A stretch of 14,267 bases of DNA from Porphyromonadaceae bacterium (GTDB taxonomy: Bacteria > Bacteroidota > Bacteroidia > Bacteroidales > Dysgonomonadaceae). Within the stretch, counting starts at the first letter, position 1; each line of letters opens with the position of its first letter. This document shows, piece by piece, positions 7,022 to 13,463 of this stretch. Below the pieces are notes generated by a model. It saw only the letters and a program-made list of their open reading frames with translations. It had not been told where the DNA came from and ran no database searches. The DNA is taken from positions 1 to 14,267 of the forward strand of contig JALHIE010000079.1 in the NCBI GenBank assembly GCA_022840285.1, read 5' to 3'. Both the position numbers and the translations under genes were made by a program.

Positions 7022-7470
7022 CCACCAGGCGCACTTTACCCCCGTTTTCGCACCTGGTGGGGCTCAAAACCTGCCCACCAGGCGCACTTTTGCCGGGTTT
7101 TCGCACCTGGTGCTTTCGTCAGACTCGGCAAAGATTTTGTAAAGTGCTCTGAATGTGGTGTTTAACAAATTTTACATTTATTGACAATTGTGACCAGGCG
7201 CACTTTACCCCCGTTTTCGCACCTGGTGGAGCTCAAAACCTGCCCACCAGGCGCACTTTTGCCGGGTTTTCGCACCTGGTGCTTTCGTCAGACTCGGCAA
7301 AGATTTCGTAAGGTGCTTTGTATGAGGTGCTTGGCAAAAGTTGCGTTCTCCCAAAATATTGACCAGGCGCACTTTACCCCTGTTTTCGTACCTGGTGGGG
7401 CTCAAAACCTGCCCACCAGGTGCACTTTACCCCTGTTTTCGTACCTGGTGGGGCTCAAGACCTCCAGATC
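7022..7470. repeat. 169-bp tandem array 1 with paired hairpins
   Basis: Two full units and one partial unit repeat with an exact period of 169 bp (for example ACCAGG at 7024, 7193 and 7362). Each unit has two hairpins of about 37 nt whose arms are CACCAGG and CCTGGTG: 7023-7059 and 7076-7112, 7192-7228 and 7245-7281, 7361-7397 and 7414-7450. The two hairpins are separated by a 16-nt GGGCTCAAAACCTGCC-type linker. A spacer of about 80 bp follows, beginning CTTTCGTCAGACTCGGCAAA and becoming AT-rich. Open frames here change between units and are translations of repeat DNA, not genes. Spacers are as conserved as hairpins at their start, unlike a CRISPR array. Confidence 0.9.
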
Positions 7471-7485
7471 ATAATACAGGTTTAA

Positions 7486-7516
7486 GGCAGCCTGCACCTT
7501 AATAAGTTGAAGCTCG
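7486..7516 (+). repeat. R element copy 4, degenerate left half
   Basis: GGCAGCCTGCACCTTAATAA and GAAGCTCG retain the left arm and inner box with substitutions (CCTT for CATT, AGTTGAAG for GGGGAAG). It follows the end module of array 1, whose last part (CCTCCAGATCATAATACAGG) resembles the sequence before R copy 1. A good right arm is lacking. R copy 5 follows 57 bp later, so two R elements stand in tandem before glmS. Confidence 0.6.
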
Positions 7517-7572
7517 TCCCGCAGAAGAAGAACCAGGTTGAGTAGGGTTTGTGAGGTATTTCCAGATTAAAA

Positions 7573-7672
7573 GGCAGTCTGCACATTGATAAGGGGAAGC
7601 TCGTCCCGCGGAGGGAGGGACCCGGTTGCGTAAGCAACTGGGAGGCCTTCCCCGATCAATCGTGCAGCTGCC
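7573..7672 (+). repeat. R element copy 5, long form with three-way-junction fold
   Basis: The outer arms GGCAGTCTGCACATTGAT (7573-7590) and ATCAATCGTGCAGCTGCC (7655-7672) pair over 17 bp with one bulge on each side. Inside them GGGGAAG (7593-7599) pairs with CTTCCCC (7647-7653). The remaining loop can form GTCCC/GGGAC (7603-7607 with 7617-7621) and an eight-pair stem 7622-7629 with 7634-7641, closed by the tetraloop GTAA, which is of GNRA type. This is a complete three-way junction about 235 nt upstream of glmS. The outer arms occur elsewhere without glmS, so it is foremost a repeat; a regulatory role for glmS is speculation. Confidence 0.75.
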
Positions 7673-7906
7673 GACAAACCGCAGACAACCAAACCGCAGA
7701 CAACCAACCAGCTGCCGCAAAACAGCTGCCGCAAACCGCAGACAACCAAACACCTGGCACCAACCACCAACAGACCAGCTGCCGCCAACCAACGACCAAC
7801 GCCAACCACCACAACAACAGACCAACCACCAAACCCCCAAACCAACCACCCAACCCCGCACCCCAAAACTCGGCAAAACCCAAAAAAAAACTAAAAAAAC
7901 ATAAAA
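7673..7906 (+). promoter_or_regulatory. CA-rich, nearly T-free leader of glmS
   Basis: These 234 bp contain very few T residues and little G, and from about 7795 to 7900 are almost pure A and C. Short units such as CAACCA, CCGCAGACAACC and CAGCTGCCG recur; CAGCTGCCG lies at 7665, 7709, 7723 and 7776 and repeats the right arm of the R element. Lack of T excludes any TAnnTTTG promoter here, so glmS transcription must begin further upstream, possibly through R copy 5, or use a different signal. An RNA of this composition would be unstructured and might act as a translation enhancer. Both strands have open frames here, but they are low-complexity and not credible genes. Confidence 0.5.
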
Positions 7907-9754
7907 ATGTGCGGCATCGTAGGATACATAGGAACTAAAGACGCCACCCCAATCCTTCTAAAAGGCCTCAAACGCCTCGAATACCGAGGCTACGACAGCG
8001 CCGGCCTGGCAACCATCAACCAGGCAAACCAACTGGCCGTCTACAAAACCAAAGGCAAAGTAGCCGACCTGGCACGCTACATCCAGGGAAAAGACACCTC
8101 CGGCACCATCGGCATCGCCCACACCCGCTGGGCCACCCACGGCGAACCCAGCGACATCAACGCCCATCCCCATTACTCCCAATCCGGGCAACTGGCCCTG
8201 ATCCACAACGGCATCATAGAAAACTACCCCGTCCTGAAAGAAACCCTCCTGCGTGAAGGCTATACCTTCCAGAGCGATACGGACACCGAGGTGCTGGTAC
8301 AATGGATCGAGTACATGCGAACTACCCGCAACACCGACCTGTTCCACGCCGTGCAATTGGCCCTGACCCAGGTGGTAGGCGCTTACGCCATAGCCGTCAT
8401 CCAACAGGACGATCCCGACACCATGGTAGCGGCCCGCAAATCCAGCCCGCTGCTCATAGGCATAGGGGAGGGGGAATACTTCCTGGCCTCGGACGCCTCG
8501 CCCGTCATTGAATACACCAAAAAGGTCGTCTACCTGAACGACCAGGAAGTAGTCTGCCTGCGCCGGGACCGGGAGCCGGAGTTCTACAACCTGCAACAGG
8601 TGGAAAAAGACCACCGCATCATAGAACTGGAACTCACCCTGAGCCAGCTGGAAAAAGGCGGCTACCCGCACTTCATGCTCAAGGAAATCTTCCAGCAGCC
8701 CCACACCCTGCGCGAATGCATGCGCGGACGCGTCAACGTGGAAAACAACTCGGTTACCTTGTCCGGAATCCTGGACCACCGCGAACGCTTTGAAAAGGCG
8801 CGGCGGATCATCATCGTCGCCTGCGGCACCTCGTGGCACGCCGGCCTCATCGGCAAATACCTGATCGAGACCTTTGCGCGCCTGCCCGTGGAAGTGGAAT
8901 ACGCCTCTGAATTCCGCTACCGCAACCCCGTTCTCTTTCCCGATGACATAGTGGTGGCCATTTCGCAATCCGGCGAGACGGCCGATACGCTGGCAGCGGT
9001 GGAACTGGCGCGCAGCCGGGATGTCTTTGTCTACGGCGTCTGCAACGTGGTGGGCTCCTCCATTCCCCGACGCACCCACTCCGGCTCTTATACCCACGCG
9101 GGGCCCGAGATTGGGGTCGCCTCGACGAAGGCCTTTACCGCGCAAGTCACCGTCCTGGCCCTGATGGCCCTGGGCATGGCCCGTGTGCGCCGCTCCCTGA
9201 CCAAAGCCCGCTTTGAAAAGCTGGTCGCCGCCCTGGCCGCCATCCCTGCCAAAATGGAAGAAACCCTGCAGACCAGCGACTTCATCCGCGAATTCGCCTG
9301 CATCTTCACCTACGCCCGCAATTTCATCTATTTGGGCCGGGGCTACAACTACCCCGTGGCGCTGGAAGGTGCCCTGAAACTAAAGGAAATCTCTTACATC
9401 CATGCCGAGGGGTATCCAGCCGCCGAGATGAAGCACGGTCCCATTGCCCTCATAGACCAGGAAATGCCCGTAGTAGTGGTAGCCCCCAACAACAAGACCA
9501 TGTATGATAAGGTGGTCAGCAACATCCACGAAATCAAAGCCCGACAGGGCCGCGTAGTCGCTATAGTTACCCGCGGCGACACCGTCATCCGCGACCTGGC
9601 CGACTACTCCATAGAAATCCCCGACGCCGAAGAATGCTTCGTCCCCCTTCTGGCCGTCATCCCCCTCCAGCTCCTGGCCTACTACATAGCCACCATCAAA
9701 GGCTGCAACGTAGACCAGCCCCGGAACCTGGCCAAGTCAGTAACGGTGGAGTGA
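7907..9754 (+). CDS. glmS: Glutamine--fructose-6-phosphate aminotransferase (isomerizing)
   Basis: GlmS converts fructose-6-phosphate and glutamine to glucosamine-6-phosphate and glutamate, the first step of UDP-GlcNAc synthesis for peptidoglycan and lipopolysaccharide, in the cytoplasm. The 615 residues are full length (E. coli 609). The start gives the catalytic Cys2 (MCGIVGYIG). The glutaminase site has R74-W75 (HTRWATHG), N101-G102 (HNG) and D124. Two SIS domains follow, with ACGTSWHAG near 305 and ISQSGETADT near 350, then LGRGYNYPVALEGALKLKE. Isomerase residues K491, E494, H510 and K610 in the terminal LAKSVTVE are all present. AGPEIGVASTKAFT is the usual Bacteroidetes form. The gene is much richer in GC and C-ending codons than its neighbours. 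It stands alone: repeats lie upstream and a perfect inverted repeat downstream. Fragments of its 5' part lie at 1841 and 2065, possibly 1635. Whether it is the only glmS in the genome is unknown. Confidence 0.97.
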   Translation: MCGIVGYIGTKDATPILLKGLKRLEYRGYDSAGLATINQANQLAVYKTKGKVADLARYIQGKDTSGTIGIAHTRWATHGEPSDINAHPHYSQSGQLALIHNGIIENYPVLKETLLREGYTFQSDTDTEVLVQWIEYMRTTRNTDLFHAVQLALTQVVGAYAIAVIQQDDPDTMVAARKSSPLLIGIGEGEYFLASDASPVIEYTKKVVYLNDQEVVCLRRDREPEFYNLQQVEKDHRIIELELTLSQLEKGGYPHFMLKEIFQQPHTLRECMRGRVNVENNSVTLSGILDHRERFEKARRIIIVACGTSWHAGLIGKYLIETFARLPVEVEYASEFRYRNPVLFPDDIVVAISQSGETADTLAAVELARSRDVFVYGVCNVVGSSIPRRTHSGSYTHAGPEIGVASTKAFTAQVTVLALMALGMARVRRSLTKARFEKLVAALAAIPAKMEETLQTSDFIREFACIFTYARNFIYLGRGYNYPVALEGALKLKEISYIHAEGYPAAEMKHGPIALIDQEMPVVVVAPNNKTMYDKVVSNIHEIKARQGRVVAIVTRGDTVIRDLADYSIEIPDAEECFVPLLAVIPLQLLAYYIATIKGCNVDQPRNLAKSVTVE

Positions 9755-9768
9755 AGGGGGGGGGGTGC

Positions 9769-9805
9769 CGCTGCCGGGTGAGGGGGCTGCCGGTGAGGGC
9801 TGCCA
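9769..9805 (+). repeat. Short CTGCCGGTGAGGG repeat after glmS
   Basis: Just after the glmS stop and a run of ten G, a degenerate unit GCTGCCGGGTGAGGGG, GCTGCCGGTGAGGG, GCTGCC repeats nearly three times. It resembles slippage-prone simple sequence and no function is seen. Confidence 0.5.
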
Positions 9806-9924
9806 GCGCGGGCATCTTCAAGCTGCCGCGCCACCTTGATTTTGCTAATTCTTAAGTATCAGTTAATCAAGCAATTAAATTTTCGCTGATTAAAAATGGC
9901 GCGGCAGCTTGAAGATGCCCGCGC
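9806..9924. terminator. 28-bp perfect inverted repeat between convergent genes
   Basis: The arms 9806-9833 and 9897-9924 are exact reverse complements over 28 bp (GCGCGGGCATCTTCAAGCTG followed by CCGCGCCA on the left). They enclose a 63-nt AT-rich loop that can form a smaller CTTGATT/AATCAAG stem (9835-9841 with 9865-9871). Lying between glmS (+) and the membrane-protein gene (-), it could stop transcription from both sides, but no T-run follows either arm and the stem and loop are unusually long for an intrinsic terminator. It may instead be a palindromic insertion. Confidence 0.5.
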
Positions 9925-9930
9925 CACACT

Positions 9931-9965
9931 TCGTCCTCACACATCGTCCTCACACATCGTCCTTA
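9931..9965. repeat. 13-bp tandem repeat at the end of the membrane-protein gene
   Basis: TCGTCCTCACACA occurs at 9931 and 9944 and a partial copy begins at 9957, running into the stop codon of the minus-strand gene. It looks like simple duplication. Confidence 0.7.
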
Positions 9966-10568
9966 CTCCTCTAAAGACCTTATGGAATTCTGAAGTTCTA
10001 TAAGGTCTTTTTTGTACGCGGTTTTTTGAGACCAGACTACCCAGAGAATGACGAATGGAACGAGCGTTACAAGCAATATTCCCGTAACCAGCAATATTTT
10101 TGGTTCAAAAACCATTTCGTTAAAGGAACCATAAATACGCAATTGGGAGTACAAAACGGCCAACAATAGCCCCAGAGGGATGGCAAACATACTCCACATA
10201 AGCTCAAAACGCAGGACCCCGGTAATTCTTTTATAATACCTTATGAGCACTGCCCGGGTATTATCAGTAAATACGGGATCTTTCTTCATTTTATTGTAAT
10301 ACATACCGCTGTACAATAAATTCATCGTGAGCAGCAAGAAAAAAGATCCAATAAGAAGAAGTATCTGTGAGTCCTCTAAATGAAAGAGACATAAGACAAT
10401 AAGACCTGACATGAAAAAGGCATTCCAGTACAGGCCTATCCGGAATGTTCTTTTGAGTCGTTCCAATAACAATCCCGTACTCTTTTTGTTAAATTTTTCA
10501 ATTCTTTGGGTTGCTTCTTTTTCCAGTTCCTTCTCAAAGGTATTCCATGATTCCAGTAAATGGTCCAT
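9963..10568 (-). CDS. Four-helix membrane protein, probable partner of the ECF sigma factor
   Basis: The 201-residue product has a charged N-terminal cytoplasmic region (1-43, rich in Glu, Lys and Arg) and four hydrophobic segments at about 44-63, 67-87, 122-141 and 157-179, then a charged helix at the C-terminus (KKDLIELQNSIRSLEE). No recognised anti-sigma motif, such as the HxxxCxxC zinc site of ZAS proteins, is present. Its start codon overlaps the sigma factor stop by one base (TAATG), which forces coupled translation and a near-equal ratio. Sigma factors of this class are commonly held by a membrane anti-sigma encoded next to them, so that role is likely but inferred from position. The alternative is a small integral membrane protein with an unrelated role. 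Confidence 0.75.
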   Translation of the reverse strand: MDHLLESWNTFEKELEKEATQRIEKFNKKSTGLLLERLKRTFRIGLYWNAFFMSGLIVLCLFHLEDSQILLLIGSFFLLLTMNLLYSGMYYNKMKKDPVFTDNTRAVLIRYYKRITGVLRFELMWSMFAIPLGLLLAVLYSQLRIYGSFNEMVFEPKILLVTGILLVTLVPFVILWVVWSQKTAYKKDLIELQNSIRSLEE

Positions 10569-11077
10569 TATTTATCCTCCTTAATAATTGATTTAAGTTG
10601 TTCTTTGATACGATGCAGTTTGACGGCTGTATTTCCGACCGATATTCCCATCATATCGGCAATCTCCTTATTGGCATAACCGTCCAGATGTAAAGTGATT
10701 ATCATGCGGTCTGTTTTCCCGAGACTTTTGATGGCCTGTATTAGGGCAGACCTCAGAAGATTTTCGTTGACAGGATCTCCGGATAGTTGATAAGCATATT
10801 CTTGAGATATCTCTTTGTCCTTGTGGGGAGCAGCTTTTATAATGTTTTTCCGCCTAAATACAAGTGCTGTATTAAGACTCACTTTGTAGATCCAGGTAGA
10901 TACTTTTGATTCCTTCCGGAAGGATGGGTATGACCTCCAGCACTGGAAAATTATTTCTTGAAAAAGGTCTTCTTTATCACATTCATTATCTGTATACAAG
11001 GCAACGATCTTATGAATGATCCTTTGATGTTGGTTTATGACAGATAAAAAAACATCTTCCCGTACCATGTTTGACAT
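10568..11077 (-). CDS. ECF-type RNA polymerase sigma-70 factor
   Basis: The 169 residues contain the two domains of an extracytoplasmic-function sigma factor and nothing more. Region 2 lies at about 15-75, with DLFQEIIFQCWRSYPSF and the -10 binding run STWIYKVSLNTA. Region 4 lies at about 108-162, with the helix-turn-helix GYANKEIADMMGISVGNTA and the closing VKLHRIKEQL. It would direct RNA polymerase to a small regulon under control of the membrane protein encoded downstream. The start at 11077 is the first ATG; M4 at 11068 is possible. The 70 bp upstream are AT-rich and hold no promoter that I can defend. Its target promoters and signal are unknown. Confidence 0.92.
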   Translation of the reverse strand: MSNMVREDVFLSVINQHQRIIHKIVALYTDNECDKEDLFQEIIFQCWRSYPSFRKESKVSTWIYKVSLNTALVFRRKNIIKAAPHKDKEISQEYAYQLSGDPVNENLLRSALIQAIKSLGKTDRMIITLHLDGYANKEIADMMGISVGNTAVKLHRIKEQLKSIIKEDK

Positions 11078-11154
11078 ATTTTACTCGATTGGTTCTGCAT
11101 TATTAGTATCAATAAAAGCACAATTATTACAAAAAATGCTTCAAATGACCACTG

Positions 11155-11247
11155 GTGGGGCTCAAAACCTCCGGAATCAAAACACGTCATAGTCTAAATA
11201 CTCTTCAAACTTGTAGTAGTGGGGCTCAAAACCTCCGGAATCAAAAC
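11155..11247 (+). repeat. Reduced repeat complex 3: two copies of the array end module
   Basis: GTGGGGCTCAAAACCTCCGG plus AATCAAAAC occurs at 11155-11183 and again at 11219-11247, 64 bp apart. The first copy keeps ACTGGTG, a relic of the right hairpin arm CCTGGTG. The sequence after the second copy (ACCGGAATATTTCCGAACCG, then GACTATTAAAGGCAG) matches that before R copy 7. This is the same order as at the right ends of the two tandem arrays, with the 169-bp units lost or never present. Confidence 0.75.
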
Positions 11248-11278
11248 CACCGGAATATTTCCGAACCGGACTATTAAA

Positions 11279-11328
11279 GGCAGCCTGCACATTGATAAGG
11301 GGAAGCTTGTATTAACCAACGGGCTGCC
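11279..11328 (+). repeat. R element copy 6, shortened
   Basis: The left arm GGCAGCCTGCACATTGAT and AAGGGGAAGCTTG are intact. The right arm is reduced to GGCTGCC (11322-11328), which still pairs with GGCAGCC (11279-11285). It ends ten bases before the stop codon of the minus-strand ATPase pseudogene, so it sits in that gene's 3' flank. Confidence 0.75.
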
Positions 11329-11338
11329 CACAGAGTGC

Positions 11339-12629
11339 TCACATGTTTTCCATCGAAAATCCTTTTAACTCAACCTTATAAATTGAGAGTTCTTTTTTGA
11401 TGGTTTTGATTTTTTCTTCCAGTATTTTCAGATTTATCTTTTCAGGATTGCGCTTTATTTCAGCAACAAGTGCTTTCTTATCCAGTTTATTGAGTGCAAT
11501 CAGATCAATTTCGTTCTGACCTTTTTTGTCCCAATACTTGCCAATATGGGTTACTCGTTCACTTTCGGCTCTCTAAGGTCAATCCACTATATTGTTCATA
11601 GTTTATTGATATGTACTCCCTTAACAAATCGTACTTGCCCATTTCCAACAAGGATTGATTGGGGAAAATAAAGCGAAACCAAAAACTTAAATAATTATCG
11701 TTAAGGCTCCATCTGGTCTTTCTGCTTTCTGGCTTTGAAAACAATGGTTTATTTTTGGTGATCAATGAGAATGTTTTTTCCAGATTGACAAGATAGGCTC
11801 CGGTATTTTTCTCAATAATGGAATCTATTTCTCCTTGCGTGGTTTTACCAGATGCAATTAACTGAAGTATGGAAAAATAGGTGCCGTATTCTTTGCCGAA
11901 TTCTGACACCAGCAAATCTTTTCCTTCTCCCAGAAATGGAGAATCGGGGCGTGTAACAAAATCCAGCATTTGATGAACTGAAGTTCCGCCGGCTTCCATC
12001 AAGAGGGTAATATACTTTGCCACGCCGCCGGTAAGAGTATACAGACAGAGTAAATCTTCCGGTGTAAAGTTTGGGTTATAATCACCGAGGATTTCTTTAA
12101 TAACGCTTACAGAAAAAGGCTGTAGGACGATTTTGGAAGTAAGCCGGCCGAATAAAGGTTCTTTTTTATCTTCAAACAGTTTCATCATTATGGAATAGAT
12201 TGAACCGCAAGCGATAAAGTTGATTTTCGCCTCATCTTTATACTGGTCCCACAGATTTTGAATATCGCTGAAAATGGAAGCATTGACCTTATCAAATTCC
12301 TGGAATTCATCAATGATGAGCGTGTAGTGTTCTTTTGTGGCATAAATCATTAATTGCTCAAAAAGATCACGAAACTGCGTAATGGTACCGAAGATACGCA
12401 TTCCCAATACTTTTTCTGCATCGCTCTGAAATTGAGCACATAGCATAGCTTCGTTTTTACGGGAAACGAACAAATAAAGATATTTTTCTTTTTTATATGA
12501 TTCCAGTAATAAGGCTGTTTTTCCTATCCGGCGACGTCCAACCAATACTGTGAAACAGGTACTTTTTTTTGATTGCTCCAAATTGCTGTGGAGCAACTTC
12601 ATTTCTTTCTCTCTGTCGTAAAATTTCAT
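11339..12629 (-). pseudogene. Frameshifted AAA+ ATPase with DUF234-type nuclease-like end
   Basis: The first frame runs from ATG 12629 (MKFYDREKEMKLL, the usual family start) to TGA at 11561. It has Walker A GRRRIGKT (residues 31-38) and Walker B with D107-E108. Upstream in-frame codons to 12713 are rejected, because a promoter lies inside them. The frame stops in YSGLTLESRK. The plus-one frame then continues AESERVTHIGKYWDKKGQNE, and IDLIALNKL, VAEIKRNPEKIN and a normal ending ELKGFSMENM follow, with stop at 11339-11341. The EID...EIK pattern is the PD-(D/E)xK-like C-terminal part of this family. Relatives have a short segment of the type RYFREKL between the two pieces, so a small out-of-frame deletion probably broke the gene. 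The truncated product keeps the ATPase but loses the nuclease-like part. Confidence 0.8.
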
Positions 12630-12669
12630 AAATATATTTTTGTAATGGTTGTTAATATAATGACTGTTA

Positions 12670-12701
12670 CAAAAATATATATTTTTTTGATAAACTACAA
12701 A
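12670..12701 (-). promoter_or_regulatory. Bacteroidetes-type promoter of the minus-strand ATPase
   Basis: On the minus strand, TTTG (12701-12698), a 20-bp spacer and TATTTTTG (12677-12670) match the TTTG-N19-21-TAnnTTTG consensus. Transcription would begin near 12663, leaving about 34 nt before ATG 12629. This position supports the 12629 start over the longer frame from 12713. Confidence 0.65.
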
Positions 12702-12801
12702 AAGAACTCCCAAAACGCATCCAACAGAAAATTCTTTTTGGACATAGCAAACTTTTCCCGGATTCGGAAAGCCCGTAATCCCGGGCTCCTGGACGGGGTA
12801 A

Positions 12802-12910
12802 GGCAGCTGCCGCCAACCATCGACCCGGATGGGAGCTTGCCGTGGAAGCGGTCTGGTGATGGCTCAAATTTGGTGGATACAGGCATTTTATGTGAATAAA
12901 TTTGGTGGGG
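12802..12910 (+). repeat. B repeat copy 2
   Basis: It matches 74-181 along its whole length, including the R-type right arm GGCAGCTGCC at its left edge, but no R left arm precedes it. It faces away from the nearest gene, the minus-strand ATPase, so the repeat is not tied to one gene orientation. It is followed by minisatellite DNA. Confidence 0.75.
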
Positions 12911-12919
12911 GAGATATGT

Positions 12920-12991
12920 GATGTTAGCGCTGTGTGGGATGTTGGCGCTGTGTGTGATGTTAGCCCTGTGTGTGATGTTGGCGCTGTGTGG
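12920..12991 (+). repeat. 18-bp tandem repeat, four units
   Basis: The unit GATGTTGGCGCTGTGTGT repeats four times at 12920, 12938, 12956 and 12974, with one to three changes per unit. The minus-strand translation gives a six-residue repeat (HSANIT), but the frame has no credible start and the region is better read as a minisatellite. Confidence 0.85.
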
Positions 12992-13080
12992 GTCCCGGCC
13001 GTAGCTGATAATATCGCTCAAAGGGTACCGCAAATAACGCTGGAAAGAGTACTGGGCATAGCGTTCCAATAGGTACCGGC

Positions 13081-13285
13081 GTAACGATCCAAAGGACACC
13101 GGGCGTAACGATCCAAAGGATACCGGGCCTCGATTCTGGCGGATAATGGTCCAACGTTTTGGAGGATACCGGGCCAAGATACAGGCGGATAATGGTCTAA
13201 CGTTTTGGAGGATACCGGGCCAAGATACAGGCGGATAATGGTCCAACGTTTTGGAGGATACCGGGCCTCGATTCTGGCGAATAAC
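13081..13285 (+). repeat. 24-bp and 46-bp tandem repeats
   Basis: A 24-bp unit (GTAACGATCCAAAGGACACC plus GGGC) occurs at 13081 and 13105. A 46-bp unit starting GGATACCGGGCC and containing CGGATAATGGTCCAACG begins at 13118, 13164, 13210 and 13256, the last being partial. Units 2 and 3 share CAAGATACAGG, while units 1 and 4 have CTCGATTCTGG, which suggests an internal duplication. The 24-bp unit shares ATCCAAAGGATACCGGG with the start of the larger unit, so one seems to derive from the other. No gene is supported between 12911 and 13372. Confidence 0.85.
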
Positions 13286-13372
13286 TTGGTGGCGTTCTCA
13301 ATTCATATGATAAATGCATCGGGCAGACGCTGCTACTAAAGTGCATCTTCAGAAGACTGCCACTATATGACG

Positions 13373-13435
13373 CTGCCACCAAAGAAAAGGGAAGCCTCGG
13401 CTTACATAAAAAGCTTCCCGTTCTTTAGGTGGCAG
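13373..13435. repeat. Hairpin H copy 2, long-stem form
   Basis: CTGCCACC (13373-13380) pairs with GGTGGCAG (13428-13435), AAAGAA pairs with TTCTTT, and GGGAAGC pairs with GCTTCCC further in, making an imperfect stem of about 21-22 bp. The inner stem and loop (GCCTCGGCTTACATAAAAAG) and the following CTTCCCGTTCTT closely match copy 1 at 6985. It marks the left end of the second tandem array. Confidence 0.75.
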
Positions 13436-13463
13436 TGGCCGTTTGAATTGGAAGACCCACACA

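Noticed and set aside
7022..7470. CRISPR array
   Set aside because: The period of 169 bp is far too long, spacers are themselves conserved between units, and no cas gene is present.
7181..7474. Protein-coding gene in tandem array 1, and similar frames on both strands in 13367-13908
   Set aside because: The frames are translations of the hairpin repeat, change with unit phase and have no start signal. The same peptides appear wherever the repeat lies.
7499..7904. Trp/Gly/Val-rich minus-strand frames and a Gln/Pro/Thr-rich plus-strand frame before glmS
   Set aside because: They arise from low-complexity CA-rich DNA that is open in several frames at once.
7573..7906. glmS ribozyme (glmS riboswitch)
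   Set aside because: I could not match the conserved glmS ribozyme core or its pseudoknots. The structured part belongs to a repeat also found away from glmS, and the class is known mainly from Firmicutes.
7958..9145. A 395-codon open frame on the minus strand inside glmS
   Set aside because: It is antisense to a clearly functional gene. Its Gly/Val/Ala-rich, low-information translation is what GC-rich third positions of glmS produce. No family resemblance was seen.
9755..9965. Tn7-type attachment and insertion downstream of glmS
   Set aside because: Tn7 inserts just past glmS, but no tns genes or Tn7-like ends are visible and the next genes are an unrelated sigma operon.
12630..12713. N-terminal extension of the minus-strand ATPase
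   Set aside because: The extra 28 residues are encoded by AT-rich DNA containing a good promoter, and the family starts at MKFYDREKE.
12695..13246. 183-codon minus-strand frame with repeated motifs HSANIT and LARYPPKRW
   Set aside because: The periodicity follows from the 18-bp and 46-bp minisatellites, both multiples or near-multiples of codon length, and the flanking sequence is the B repeat.
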